Positions 27,767 to 37,719 of a stretch of 64,000 bases of DNA are shown here, in pieces. The stretch covers positions 1 through 64,000 of the forward strand of contig JAHRWA010000074.1 of NCBI GenBank assembly GCA_019090455.1, in the 5' to 3' direction. The number at the start of each line of letters is the position of its first letter. Position 1 is the first letter of the stretch. The position numbers and the translations under genes were made by a program. The notes beneath the pieces were generated by a model. That model did not search any database. It worked only from the letters and a program-made list of their open reading frames with translations, and was not told where the DNA came from. Source of the stretch: Pseudomonadales bacterium. Its GTDB lineage: Bacteria; Pseudomonadota; Gammaproteobacteria; Pseudomonadales; DC-out160.

Positions 27767-29176
27767 ATGCAAGACAAATTCAAGTCGACAGCCGCAGATA
27801 CAAAACCCTGGGGTGGCCGTTTTAGTGAAGCAACTGATGCATTTGTGGAAGCTTTCACCGCATCAGTCGAGTTTGATCAACGTTTGGCACCCTATGACAT
27901 CGCAGGCTCTATCGCCCACGCGACCATGCTCGCTAAGGTCGATGTTCTCACTGAGGATGAGCGAGATATCATTATTAAAGGATTAAAGTCGATTGAGGAA
28001 GAAATTAAGCTAGGCCAGTTCAACTGGTCAATCAGTCTAGAAGATGTCCATATGAACATCGAAGCGAGACTGACCGATAGTATTGGCATAACCGGTAAAA
28101 AACTCCATACGGGTCGATCTCGAAACGATCAAGTGGCGACGGATATTCGGCTTTTCTTGAGGGAAGAAATCGACCAGATCAGCGCTGAAATTAACCGGCT
28201 ACAAGAAGGGCTGCTAGTGCTCGCTGAAAGAGAAGCCGATACCATCATGCCCGGCTTCACACATCTCCAGACGGCACAACCAGTTACTTTTGGTCATCAT
28301 CTACTGGCATGGTTTGAGATGCTGAGTCGTGACTATGAGCGGCTACAAGATTGCCGCAAGCGAGTCAATATTATGCCCTTGGGTGCCGCTGCCCTCGCGG
28401 GAACCACCTACCCCATTGACCGCGAATACACGGCTAAATTATTGGGGTTTGATGGCGTATGCCAAAATTCATTAGACGCCGTTAGCGATCGCGACTTTGC
28501 TATCGAATTCACTGCGAGTTGCAGTTTGATAATGACCCACCTATCTCGCTTTTCTGAAGAACTGGTTTTATGGGCATCGGCTCAATTTGATTTTGTGGAT
28601 CTACCCGATCGTTTTTGTACGGGCTCGTCCATCATGCCACAGAAGAAAAACCCCGATGTACCCGAGTTAGTGCGCGGCAAAATGGGACGCGTTGTGGGTC
28701 ACCTCATGTCATTAATCACTTTAATGAAGTCTCAGCCTTTGGCATATAACAAGGACAATCAGGAAGACAAAGAGCCTATATTCGATACCATCGATACGGT
28801 AAAAAATTGCCTTCGCGCTTATGCAGATATGGTACCCGCAATCGAACCCAAACGAGACAGCATGAAGGAAGCGGCAAAACGCGGCTTTTCCACGGCCACC
28901 GACTTGGCCGACTATCTAGTGAAAAAAGGCGTGGCTTTTCGTGACTCTCACGAAATTGTCGGCAAGGCTGTACGATTCGGATTAGACAGCGGAAAAGATC
29001 TTTCTGAAATGAGCTTACAAGAATTGCAGAATTTTTCCTCTACCATTCAGCAGGATGTTTTCGATGTCTTAACCTTAGAGGGCTCCGTTGCAGCAAGAGA
29101 TCACCTAGGCGGCACGGCACCCAAGCAAGTCAGAGCGGCCGTTATTCGTAGTCGAGAGAAACTAAAAGCACGTTAA
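27767..29176 (+). CDS. argH: Argininosuccinate lyase
   Basis: A 469-aa fumarase/aspartase-superfamily enzyme that splits argininosuccinate to arginine and fumarate. Seen: [46 protein letters not shown], the catalytic-His region [16 protein letters not shown], and the signature [20 protein letters not shown]. Full length. Divergent from the algZ-like kinase, as in Pseudomonas. Arginine is also the substrate of SpeA at 53-55 kb. Confidence 0.97.
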   Translation: MQDKFKSTAADTKPWGGRFSEATDAFVEAFTASVEFDQRLAPYDIAGSIAHATMLAKVDVLTEDERDIIIKGLKSIEEEIKLGQFNWSISLEDVHMNIEARLTDSIGITGKKLHTGRSRNDQVATDIRLFLREEIDQISAEINRLQEGLLVLAEREADTIMPGFTHLQTAQPVTFGHHLLAWFEMLSRDYERLQDCRKRVNIMPLGAAALAGTTYPIDREYTAKLLGFDGVCQNSLDAVSDRDFAIEFTASCSLIMTHLSRFSEELVLWASAQFDFVDLPDRFCTGSSIMPQKKNPDVPELVRGKMGRVVGHLMSLITLMKSQPLAYNKDNQEDKEPIFDTIDTVKNCLRAYADMVPAIEPKRDSMKEAAKRGFSTATDLADYLVKKGVAFRDSHEIVGKAVRFGLDSGKDLSEMSLQELQNFSSTIQQDVFDVLTLEGSVAARDHLGGTAPKQVRAAVIRSREKLKAR

Positions 29177-29399
29177 TCAGGTTTCGCTGATGCATTAAAC
29201 TAAACCGGGTATATCATTTTACCCAATGCTCGGCACACTAGTCTTGTTCTTAAGTGAAACATTTCCTCATGAGGTGCTGAAGTCTCAGCGTCAGAGACTC
29301 AGTTTAACGGGATGGTTTCGAGTCAACGCCAATAATAATGATAACGGACAAAACAGAGAATAGATCACACCGTAGAAAACAACTCAAGCATCTATAGCG

Positions 29400-31226
29400 C
29401 TACCGAGCTTTCGTCTCTTCGATATATTGGCGCACTAACTTTTCTAGTATTGTCAGTGGTAGGGAGCCGTTGGTCAGCACCACATCATGAAAGGCTTTGA
29501 TATCGAATTGTTCACCCAGCTCAGTTTGTGCCAAATCTCGTAACTCTAAAATTTTTGTCATCCCCACTTTGTAAGCGCAAGCTTGACCCGGCATCACGAA
29601 ATAACGTTCCACTTCGGCCACCACTTCACTATCGGAGAGACTGGTATTTTGCGACATGTAGGCAATAGCACGCTCACGATCCCAACGTTTGGCATGTATT
29701 CCCGTATCCACCACTAAACGAACTCCTCGAAATAACTCTGACAACAATCGACCCACGTTATCGTAAGGATCATTTTGAAATCCCACCTCCCAAGCCAACT
29801 GTTCCGCATAGAGCGCCCAACCCTCCGCATACGCAGGAAACGGCACTAGACGACGAAATAGGGGCAACTCTTTTTGCGCTTGCTGCACTGCTAATTGAAG
29901 GTGATGCCCAGGGATAGCTTCATGATAAGCCAGCGTTCGCATACCGTACTTAGGCTGGGCTTTTATGTCGTATAAATTGGCAAAGAAAACGCCGGGGCGC
30001 GAACCATCAATCGCCGGTGGTTGGTAGTAAGCTCCAGCCGCGGTTTTTTCCTTAAATTCGGGAATACGATCCACTTCCACTTTTCCCTCTGGCACACTAT
30101 TGAAAGAGGATGCTAAACCCTGACTCACTTCCTGTATGATCGCCTCATAATCTTTAAGAATTTGTGCGCGTCCTGCGTCAGTATCTTCGTAATAAAAATT
30201 AGGATTCTCACGTAGTGCTTCTACCGCTTTCGAAAAACCACCGGAGGTATCGATGCCTTCCGCTGCTAACACCGTTAATATTTTCGCTTGCAGGCGATCC
30301 ACTTCTTTAAGCCCAAAAGCATGAATATAGTCAGGCGTGTAATCTGTGGTAGTGAAGACTCTTAGCGCCAATTCATAGAGTTTATCGCCATTTGGCAAAC
30401 TCCATACACCATGGTTGCCTTCGACTTTCTCATCCAACTTCACAAAGTAATCAATCAAACTCTGGTAAGCCGGGTAAACCGTATCGGCAATCGCCTGGCG
30501 CGCCGAATCGGCAAGACGCTCTTTCTCAGCTGCGTCAAGCTCAGCTTCATCCATTTTTTTCGTCAGAGCAGTCAATAATATGCCTTCATCAATTGGCGTA
30601 TCTATAAAACTCTGCATCTCTGCAATCACTTTTGTCACCACAAATTGTGGCGGCAAAATCTGTAATTCTTCCCGCCGATGTAATCCTTCTAACACTTGGT
30701 CAAATTTAATGCCCACCAACGACAACCGAGTGATGTAATCCTCTGCGTCTCTCACACTATGAACTTGATGGCTGCTCTCCATAAAGGTTGGAAAACCGTT
30801 CTGCTCACCAAAGAGTTGATTCACGGGATAGCTATGAAATCGAAACTCTACATATTCACTCACCATATCCAACAACGGCAGCATAATCTCTTTCGACAAG
30901 CGATCTCCTTCATTCAGGCTTTCATCATCATACGAGATTAAAGTATCACGACTCTCCATCAGCATATCTAACACACGCTCGCCTGCCGCTATCGACGCAT
31001 CATCCAGTTTCGCGTTATGCCCATGTATGCCCACTTGCTCTAAAATATGAACTGACGTCAGTAACTGTGGACTTTCCAACGCCACTTGCATTGCGGTACG
31101 CGCAAAAAAAGCATTGATATTAAAAGGCTTAAAAAACCAAACCTGAACCCCGAGACCCACCAAAATAAGTACAGCGATAGCCATAAGTCCCGCAACAATT
31201 TTTACTATTTTTTTGACTACACCCAT
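29400..31226 (-). CDS. DUF885 metallopeptidase-like protein, membrane-anchored
   Basis: 608 aa from the ATG at 31226 (MGVVKKIVKIVAG); an upstream ATG at 31301 would add 25 polar residues and has no ribosome site. An N-terminal hydrophobic helix (about 8-30) anchors it or serves as a signal. The body is a DUF885 domain with the zinc motif AYHEAIPGHHLQLAVQQ and the downstream AEGWALYAEQLAWEVGF, the usual HExxGHH...E set. DUF885 proteins resemble carboxypeptidase-like metalloproteases, and a periplasmic peptidase is likely. It stands alone between argH and the CoA-transferase gene. Confidence 0.85.
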   Translation of the reverse strand: MGVVKKIVKIVAGLMAIAVLILVGLGVQVWFFKPFNINAFFARTAMQVALESPQLLTSVHILEQVGIHGHNAKLDDASIAAGERVLDMLMESRDTLISYDDESLNEGDRLSKEIMLPLLDMVSEYVEFRFHSYPVNQLFGEQNGFPTFMESSHQVHSVRDAEDYITRLSLVGIKFDQVLEGLHRREELQILPPQFVVTKVIAEMQSFIDTPIDEGILLTALTKKMDEAELDAAEKERLADSARQAIADTVYPAYQSLIDYFVKLDEKVEGNHGVWSLPNGDKLYELALRVFTTTDYTPDYIHAFGLKEVDRLQAKILTVLAAEGIDTSGGFSKAVEALRENPNFYYEDTDAGRAQILKDYEAIIQEVSQGLASSFNSVPEGKVEVDRIPEFKEKTAAGAYYQPPAIDGSRPGVFFANLYDIKAQPKYGMRTLAYHEAIPGHHLQLAVQQAQKELPLFRRLVPFPAYAEGWALYAEQLAWEVGFQNDPYDNVGRLLSELFRGVRLVVDTGIHAKRWDRERAIAYMSQNTSLSDSEVVAEVERYFVMPGQACAYKVGMTKILELRDLAQTELGEQFDIKAFHDVVLTNGSLPLTILEKLVRQYIEETKAR

Positions 31227-31515
31227 AGGGAAATCTTCTTTTTTATTTTTAGAGGTAATAGATTCGCTTGCACGATCGTGCGATTTTTTCAGATTGTACA
31301 TTATTCATGTGAGTCATGGGTACCCGTTAAATGAGGCAAAAATAGAGTGTGGTAGGAGGAGGAGTTAAGTCGAATTATACGTTTTATATTTCTTGAAAAG
31401 AGTAGCTCTTAAGCCGTATTCTTTCCTGCTCTATTGCTGCTTTCCTTCACGCAATTGATAGAACAAATCCTGCACCTAAAATCTTATTAATCACTAAAAT
31501 AAAACGGGGCTCAAA

Positions 31516-32742
31516 ATGGAATCTGAGACGAATCAAGCTTCACCGATGCTTAAAGGAATTAAAGTCGTAGAACTCGCCACCTACATGGCCGCACCTTCTG
31601 CAGCCATGGTTCTATCCGACTGGGGTGCCGACACGATTAAGATAGAAGACCTAGAGGGGGATGCTATTCGCCGCGTTTATAAAGGTATCTCGCGCAATCA
31701 GCTAGATGGTAATCCCATGTTTGCTTTTGACAACCGAGGAAAAAGAGGCATCAGTGTCGATATCCGCACCCCAGAAGGATGCCAAATTGTTAGAGAACTA
31801 GTTCGTGATGCCGACATTTTTATTACCAACGTAAGACCTGCTGCCTTGGACAAATTGAATCTCAACTACGAAGGCCTCAAACAAGACAATGAGCGATTAA
31901 TCTATGCGACGGTCACTGGTTACGGATTGCAGGGCGAAGAAACCAACCGACCCGGATTCGATGTAGTCGCATTCTGGGCTCGCTCGGGTCTTTGCAGAAT
32001 GATGATGCCCAAAGGAGCTGAACCCGTACCCGTGCGTGCAGCCATGGGTGATCACATGACTGGCATTACATTAGTCGCTGGTATTTTAGGAGCCTTGTTC
32101 GAACGAGAGCGAACAGGAAAAGGTAAATTAGTAGAAGCATCTCTGTTGCGCACAGGAATGTTTATGCTGGGATCAGATCTGGGCACCCAGCTGCATTTCG
32201 GTAGGCTATCATCCACCCAACCTCGCGCCGAAACCGCCGACGCCATACGTAATTTTTATAAGACATCCGATGATCATTGGCTAATGCTCATTCCGCGCGG
32301 CAATAAAACCGATTTTCGAACGATCTGTAAAGTAGTGGGTTATCCTGATCTACCCGACGACCCTCGCTTTAAGACTCCTGTGGACCGTAAGGAGAACGCA
32401 GCCGAAATGGTGGCTCTTTTTGATGAATCATTTGCGAAGAAGACGCTCGAAGAATGGTCCGCCACGCTGGATGAAGCAGACCTCGTCTGGGGCCCAGTAC
32501 AACACCCTTCCCAAGTCGTTGAGGATCCCCAAGCATGGGCAGCGGGTGCGTTTGTGGATATTCCCAATGGCGATAATAAACCTATGACAACAGTTGCCTC
32601 CCCTATTCGCTTTAATGGAGTCGATGTAAAAATAGAAAGACCCACACCGGAAGTGGGGGAGCATACCGCCGAAGTATTAGCAGGTTTGGGCTATACAGAA
32701 AGCGACATAGAAAAGTTAATTGAAGTTAAGGTCATCCGGTAG
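31516..32742 (+). CDS. CaiB/BaiF family III CoA-transferase
   Basis: A 408-aa cytosolic protein. LKGIKVVELATYMAAPSAAMVLSDWGADTIKIEDLEGDAIRR is the typical opening, and the catalytic aspartate is in RPGFDVVAFWARSG (about D159). Family III enzymes move CoA between acids during anaerobic or steroid/carnitine/aromatic catabolism; the specific acids cannot be inferred. It opens a lipid/CoA neighbourhood that includes SDRs, an esterase and a crotonase; the nearest partner is the SDR gene 211 bp downstream. Confidence 0.9.
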   Translation: MESETNQASPMLKGIKVVELATYMAAPSAAMVLSDWGADTIKIEDLEGDAIRRVYKGISRNQLDGNPMFAFDNRGKRGISVDIRTPEGCQIVRELVRDADIFITNVRPAALDKLNLNYEGLKQDNERLIYATVTGYGLQGEETNRPGFDVVAFWARSGLCRMMMPKGAEPVPVRAAMGDHMTGITLVAGILGALFERERTGKGKLVEASLLRTGMFMLGSDLGTQLHFGRLSSTQPRAETADAIRNFYKTSDDHWLMLIPRGNKTDFRTICKVVGYPDLPDDPRFKTPVDRKENAAEMVALFDESFAKKTLEEWSATLDEADLVWGPVQHPSQVVEDPQAWAAGAFVDIPNGDNKPMTTVASPIRFNGVDVKIERPTPEVGEHTAEVLAGLGYTESDIEKLIEVKVIR

Positions 32743-32953
32743 ACTGATTTTTATAGGCTTATGACTTAACCTGCGTCTTGGCTGACACACCAGTTGTCGC
32801 TACTGTTTTATCGGCCATATATCACCTTTTCATACATATTGATATTGTTAGATAGAGCGAGTACAGTTCGTACCCTCATGGCCCCTTGATTGAGAAACAC
32901 TCAGCAGTGGTCAATAAAACTCATTAGATTAATCACATATTAAGGAGCTGAAA

Positions 32954-33748
32954 ATGGATTTAGGATTAGCCGGTAAGTCCGTCATTGTCACTGGAGGTGC
33001 TTCAAACATTGGCCGCGCAATCGTACTGACCTATGCAAAAGAAAATGCCAAGATCACCCTTGCTGACTTAGACGAAGAGCAAGGCGCAAAAGTAGCAGAA
33101 ATTGCTTTAGAGGCTGGCGCCCAATCTGTACAAGTCGTTAAAACTGATATCACTAATTTGTCAGATGTGGAGTCCATGGTTCAGAAGGCCATTGATAATC
33201 ATGGCGGTGTCGATGTTCTGGTTAACAATGTCGGTTGGGATAAACTGCAATTTTTTATGGATACCACTCCCGATTTTTGGCAAAAAATAATTCAAATTAA
33301 TTTTATCGGTATGCTTAACTGCACTCAAACCGTACTTAAGCCCATGATAAAAAATAACGGTGGCTCTATTGTCTCCATTAGCTCCGATGCAAGTCGTCAA
33401 GGTGAAGTCAGAGAAGCCGTTTATGGCGGCATGAAAGCAGCGACCAACAGCTTTATGAAGACTGTAGCGAAAGAAAATGGTCGATACGGCATTCGTTGTA
33501 ATTGTGTATGCCCCGGTGTAACCGTACCTGATGACACCGAAGAAGTGAGCCCCAACAGCATGTGGCAGGACAAGGGAGCCATGTTCTCAGAAGATCAATT
33601 CGCAAAAGTAGCGAAAACTCTTCCGCTAAAACGTTTAGGAAAAGGCGAAGATATCGCTAGATCTGTTGTGTTCTTATCTTCTGAAGCGGCTGGCTATGTC
33701 ACCGGGCAAGTGCTCAGTGTTAGTGGCGGTTACAGCATGATTGGCTAA
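32954..33748 (+). CDS. Short-chain dehydrogenase/reductase
   Basis: A 264-aa classical SDR. NAD(P)-binding TGGASNIGRAI, with the middle glycine of TGxxxGIG altered to Asn; NNVG; catalytic Ser in SISSDAS; and YGGMKAA for YxxxK. An acidic residue after the second strand (LADLDEEQ) suggests NAD preference. Resemblance to BadH-type hydroxyacyl-CoA dehydrogenases is plausible beside the CoA-transferase but unproven. AAGGAG precedes the ATG. A very long terminator follows. Confidence 0.9.
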   Translation: MDLGLAGKSVIVTGGASNIGRAIVLTYAKENAKITLADLDEEQGAKVAEIALEAGAQSVQVVKTDITNLSDVESMVQKAIDNHGGVDVLVNNVGWDKLQFFMDTTPDFWQKIIQINFIGMLNCTQTVLKPMIKNNGGSIVSISSDASRQGEVREAVYGGMKAATNSFMKTVAKENGRYGIRCNCVCPGVTVPDDTEEVSPNSMWQDKGAMFSEDQFAKVAKTLPLKRLGKGEDIARSVVFLSSEAAGYVTGQVLSVSGGYSMIG

Positions 33749-33763
33749 CTTACCATTTGGTAG

Positions 33764-33826
33764 GCATAAGTTAAAAAAAATGGGTTGCAGATGATATATC
33801 TGCAACCCATTTTTTTTAACTTATGC
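33764..33826. terminator. Bidirectional terminator with perfect 29-bp stem
   Basis: Arms 33764-33792 and 33798-33826 are perfectly complementary over 29 bp around a 5-nt loop (GATAT). The GC core TGGGTTGCAGAT is flanked by A8/T8 tracts, so a U-tract follows the stem in both directions. It lies between a plus-strand SDR gene and a minus-strand hydrolase gene. The symmetry extends beyond the T-tract into CATAAGTTA. Confidence 0.9.
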
Positions 33827-33859
33827 TTTAGCGCTTTTCTTTAGCGTTAATGCCAATTA

Positions 33860-34816
33860 TCACGCAATAGCGAATTTCGCTTTTATCGCAGAGAAAGCAG
33901 AGCTTTTTCCTACCTTGCGCGGATTTTCATTTTTATGCCAATCACAAAGCGCCTTAAATGCTGCTCCAGCATCGCCTGTTTCATCGAACGACTTTTTCCA
34001 CACGTGTATCACATCACGATTATCGTCTTTCCAGGGATGGAAACTCGGACGATAATAAGGGAAATAAAGTTTAACAATATGTCGCATCACTCCCGGTCTA
34101 ACTAACGTGGTATCCAGCATTTTCAATGCTGATGGTAAATTGGTAAATTGTTTGTCCTTCCAAAGAAGGTAAACCAACGCTGCCGTGATACCTGGAACAC
34201 CTACCACGGAACTAGTGGCCATTGCTGTCACTCGCCTTAGATAAGCCAGCGGACCTTTACCACTTGCATGACTAAAAACATCAAAGCTCACAGCCTTATG
34301 TTCTGTCTCTTCAACGAAATGCCAAAATAACATATTGACAACTTCTGGCTCAGTATCTTCAAACATTTCCGGATACTCGAGAAAAACAGAGGACAAGATT
34401 GCAGTGAAATGCTCGAAGGAGGCGGCTAGAGCACCTTGCATTTCAGGGCTAAGATTTTTTTTCAAAAATTCTCTAATTACCACAAAAGTACTTTCGATAT
34501 CATCAAGCGGTAGACCATGCTCAATAGAAATTTCATTCATTACATCATGCTCTCGGGCATGAATTCTTTCCTGTTTGCAGAAATCGACTCCTGCTTGACG
34601 AACGGCGGGATCATCGATTTTATCTAAAAGCATAGCGGCTGATCGCATAACCCAGCGCTCTCCTTCTGGCACGGCAGCTAAAACTGCAGTCATCCAAAGG
34701 GTGTTCCAAGGATCATCGTTAAACCAATATTTATGAACATTATCTTTATTTAAATCGAACGTTAAATCACGAGGCACTACTTCATCGTAGCCAACCTTCA
34801 CTTTTGCTTGAGCCAT
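33860..34816 (-). CDS. PF10118-type predicted metal-dependent hydrolase
   Basis: 318 aa from the ATG at 34816, preceded by GAGAGAAGA; the frame extends to 34885. A helical protein rich in His/Glu pairs: FCKQERIHAREHDVMNEI, LAASFEHFTAI, and FWHFVEETEHKAVSFDVF, which resemble a di-metal helical bundle. The family is annotated as predicted metal-dependent hydrolase without a proven reaction and is frequent near lipid-metabolic genes in this group. Monocistronic, between the palindromic terminator and a long upstream gap. Confidence 0.82.
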   Translation of the reverse strand: MAQAKVKVGYDEVVPRDLTFDLNKDNVHKYWFNDDPWNTLWMTAVLAAVPEGERWVMRSAAMLLDKIDDPAVRQAGVDFCKQERIHAREHDVMNEISIEHGLPLDDIESTFVVIREFLKKNLSPEMQGALAASFEHFTAILSSVFLEYPEMFEDTEPEVVNMLFWHFVEETEHKAVSFDVFSHASGKGPLAYLRRVTAMATSSVVGVPGITAALVYLLWKDKQFTNLPSALKMLDTTLVRPGVMRHIVKLYFPYYRPSFHPWKDDNRDVIHVWKKSFDETGDAGAAFKALCDWHKNENPRKVGKSSAFSAIKAKFAIA

Positions 34817-34990
34817 TATCTTCTCTCTATTTTTACAATCTACATATGGGGAGACTACTAAAGAAAGTAGCATCCAAACTTTCACTTTCTCAATTTCCTT
34901 GAATTGAAAATGCTAAGTTTTTCAAACTCCCAATTTTGCAATCTAAGATTTTCTACAATGTAGTTTGGAAACACGTCTACACTCCATACA

Positions 34991-35008
34991 ACTACACATA
35001 TGTATAGT
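34991..35008. promoter_or_regulatory. Imperfect palindrome, possible operator
   Basis: ACTACACAT/ATGTATAGT, two 9-bp arms with one mismatched pair and no spacer, lie 175 nt upstream of the hydrolase ATG in AT-rich DNA that includes a -10-like TATACAT on the minus strand. Size fits a dimeric repressor site. Confidence 0.3.
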
Positions 35009-35243
35009 GACTACTATATTCAAACAGAATGTTGGTTAAGCAACCAAATGTCAAGATTTATTCTTACTTAAGGATCTCTATTCGACGGCAAGTTAACTTG
35101 TTTAGTACAACCAGCAAGATTATGTAAACCTTTGTATTATATTACTTAATATAGGCAACTATTATTTTAATAGAGTTAATATAAACAATAGAGCTTCGGA
35201 TCATTAAACAAGGAAGCCCCAAGAATAAGAACTAACTATAAAC

Positions 35244-35275
35244 AGCAACATCAATGACCAATCATTAATGTTGCT
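35244..35275 (-). terminator. Hairpin downstream of the HSL-type esterase
   Basis: 14-nt arms with one mismatch (AGCAACAT...ATGTTGCT plus an inner AATGA/TCATT) around CCAA, 22 nt after the esterase stop. The following bases on the minus strand are only moderately T-rich, so termination efficiency is uncertain. Confidence 0.5.
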
Positions 35276-35297
35276 CAACTTCCACAGCAAACTGGAC

Positions 35298-36185
35298 TCA
35301 AGTATAGCTTTCAACAAAGGAGACAATCCGCTTCATATCTTGCCTAGCTTCTGGAATCATCGGATACATAATTGGCCATACATGTGGCATATTTTTCCTT
35401 GAAATCATCTCTACAGGAATACCCTCTTGCTCCGCTTTCGCTTTAACTTTGTAGCTATCGTCTCTTAGGGATTCCGCTTCACTTACCGTGATTAGCAATG
35501 GCGGCAATCCCTTAAAATCACCCTTAGAAGGGGATACATAGGGGTCACTCGGATCAGCGCCATCAAGATACACATCCGTAAGCTGAGATATCGAATCGTA
35601 ATAAAACATATCATCGGATTGATTGTTAGCCTGCCTAGAGTAGACCTCAGTTACATCTGTCGCCGGAGAAAGCACCATTGCGCAATCTGGCAATTTCAGC
35701 CCTTCATCCTTCGCTCTCAGCATGGTAACCAATGCCAAGTTCCCACCCGCTGAGTCACCTCCGAGAATGAATGGCTGAGCTGATACACTATCTCGCAGTA
35801 CTTTATACACTTCAATACAGTCATCAGGAGCAGCTGGATAAGGAAACTCAGGGGCTTTTCGGTAATTCGGCAGGTATATGTTGGCATTCAACCTTTTTGC
35901 CAACTGGCCACAAAAACCAAAATACATTCTTGGTTCTCCCGCAACGAAACCACCTCCGTGAATATACATAATTTGCATGTCCGGCTTGGGGACTTCAATC
36001 CAATAACCTTCGACACCGGCAATCGTTTCTTCCCTTGTCTTCACACCAGAAGGCGAAAGATCCACAAATCCCGGAAGGCTAATCGCATTACGCAGATGAG
36101 CCACCATCTTTTCAGGTGTCTTTTTCTTCTTCTTGACCATCGTACGGACTGCTGTTTTTAATATTCTTGCGCTAATTGATGTCAT
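35298..36185 (-). CDS. HSL-family alpha/beta hydrolase (esterase)
   Basis: 295 aa from the ATG at 36185, with AAGGAG 7 nt upstream; the frame runs to 36212. Hormone-sensitive-lipase group: oxyanion motif YIHGGGFVAGEPRM, nucleophile elbow GGDSAGGNLAL (GDSAG), acid in YLDGADPSDPYVSP, and His in NMPHVWPIM. It should hydrolyse short or medium acyl esters in the cytosol. It follows the second SDR gene by about 50 bp on the same strand and is likely co-transcribed with it. Confidence 0.9.
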   Translation of the reverse strand: MTSISARILKTAVRTMVKKKKKTPEKMVAHLRNAISLPGFVDLSPSGVKTREETIAGVEGYWIEVPKPDMQIMYIHGGGFVAGEPRMYFGFCGQLAKRLNANIYLPNYRKAPEFPYPAAPDDCIEVYKVLRDSVSAQPFILGGDSAGGNLALVTMLRAKDEGLKLPDCAMVLSPATDVTEVYSRQANNQSDDMFYYDSISQLTDVYLDGADPSDPYVSPSKGDFKGLPPLLITVSEAESLRDDSYKVKAKAEQEGIPVEMISRKNMPHVWPIMYPMIPEARQDMKRIVSFVESYT

Positions 36186-36235
36186 TAGAGTCTCCTTGCA
36201 AAACGTTACCAATGTACGGAAATCAAATAGATTCT

Positions 36236-37060
36236 CTATTTGAATAGTTTGTATATTTCACCAACGCCGCGTGTATATGAGGAAGGCGCCAGACGCTTAA
36301 TGCCCCACGCTATTTTGGCATCCATTTGAGGCATGACATACAGCTTACCTTGATCTAACGCAGACAACGTCTGACGTGCAACTTTGTCACTATTGGTCCA
36401 TGCCAGCTTATCCATCGCCAAAGCGCCTAACTTCTTTTGGTCCTCAGGAACTCGGCTGTTCTCTATGATATTAGTGGGCACAAATGTAGGGCAAAGAACC
36501 GTTGTATTGACACCCGAGCCAACGAGCTCTGCCGCTAGCGTTTCTGACAAAGAAAGCACGCCAGCCTTAGATACGTTATAAGCGCCCATCTCAGGAGCCG
36601 CTCCAAATGCCGCTGCTGATGCAACGTTAATTATTCCGCCGTATCCCAACTCTTTTAATTTGGGCGTGAAATAGTGACAACCGTGGATAACGCCCCAAAG
36701 ATTAACATCTACTACCCATTTCCAATCCTTCAATGACATCTCACCGACATTTCCACCCGCACCAACACCCGCATTATTCACTACCAGTGTAATCGGACGC
36801 TCTAGCAACTCTTCCGCTTCGTTTGATAATTTTTCCACCGCCTTTTCACTACTCACATCGCACTTATAGGCTACAGCCTTAGTTCCCAATTCTTGCAACA
36901 TTAAAGCCGTCTTATTTGCCGCTTTTAAATCGATGTCGGCACAAACAACTGCCCCGCCTCGACGCGCAATTTCGTAAGCAAAGCTCTTACCAATTCCACT
37001 GCCAGCCCCTGTTACAACGGCTGCTGATTTCTGCGATACCTTTAAAGCGGTTATACTCAT
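36236..37060 (-). CDS. Short-chain dehydrogenase/reductase
   Basis: A 274-aa classical SDR with intact TGAGSGIGKSFA, NNAGVGAGG, catalytic Ser in NVASAAAFGAAPEM and YNVSKAG. CADIDLKAA after the second strand points to NAD. The C-terminal part (KIAWGIKRLAPSSYTRGVGEIYKLF) resembles membrane-associated SDRs of lipid or steroid metabolism. First gene of a two-gene unit with the esterase. Confidence 0.9.
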   Translation of the reverse strand: MSITALKVSQKSAAVVTGAGSGIGKSFAYEIARRGGAVVCADIDLKAANKTALMLQELGTKAVAYKCDVSSEKAVEKLSNEAEELLERPITLVVNNAGVGAGGNVGEMSLKDWKWVVDVNLWGVIHGCHYFTPKLKELGYGGIINVASAAAFGAAPEMGAYNVSKAGVLSLSETLAAELVGSGVNTTVLCPTFVPTNIIENSRVPEDQKKLGALAMDKLAWTNSDKVARQTLSALDQGKLYVMPQMDAKIAWGIKRLAPSSYTRGVGEIYKLFK

Positions 37061-37719
37061 GACTCAATCTCCTGGATTAACAGACCTTCTATTAAAAACA
37101 AAACTCATAATACAAATGCGATCAGTGAATTTCTTAATTCGTTAAAATACAAATACAGCAAAGCTGTATCATTAGAAAAAGGGTGATTTACGAAACGGTT
37201 TTTTAGCGGCGCCACAACGACTCAGTCAAATTGAAACTAAGCAATACATTGTGCTGTTCAAAAAAATTTGTTCGATGACGAATTCACGATACACCTGAAA
37301 TTTCGACTGCGCACAATAGTAACTTACTACCTGCTACACAAACAAACTATTATGATTTTTTATCATCACGCAAACCACACAACAAAGAGTAATTTTATAT
37401 TCTTTTATATCATACACTTACTATAGATTTCTTCACAACCCTCCTAAGGACAACCGCAATATTTGAAATACCGACAAAGGCAATCAGCGCATAAGAATAA
37501 GACCCAATAACTCGACCTCCTATTTTTAGTAAATAAAAAACACCAAACTGTTACTCAAATTTCTGAGGTGGATGCGCTAAAAAAACGAATATGTTAGATT
37601 TAAAATTCAACAATTACGACCCGGACCATCTCTAGTTTATTCAATGAAGATAATCCATTCATAATTGCCAATCAGTTCGGTATTGGCGCTTCACCTATTT
37701 TCTTGTTAAGGAAGTCACT
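37061..37719. other. 659-bp divergent intergenic region
   Basis: AT-rich and without a supportable gene. It must contain the promoters for the SDR/esterase unit (minus) and the crotonase gene (plus), but no single box stands out. Confidence 0.4.

Larger units (their letters stand above)
34817..35297. other. Intergenic gap upstream of the metal-dependent hydrolase
   Basis: No gene is seen. It holds an operator-like imperfect palindrome (34991-35008) and, at the far end, the hairpin of the next gene. Confidence 0.45.
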
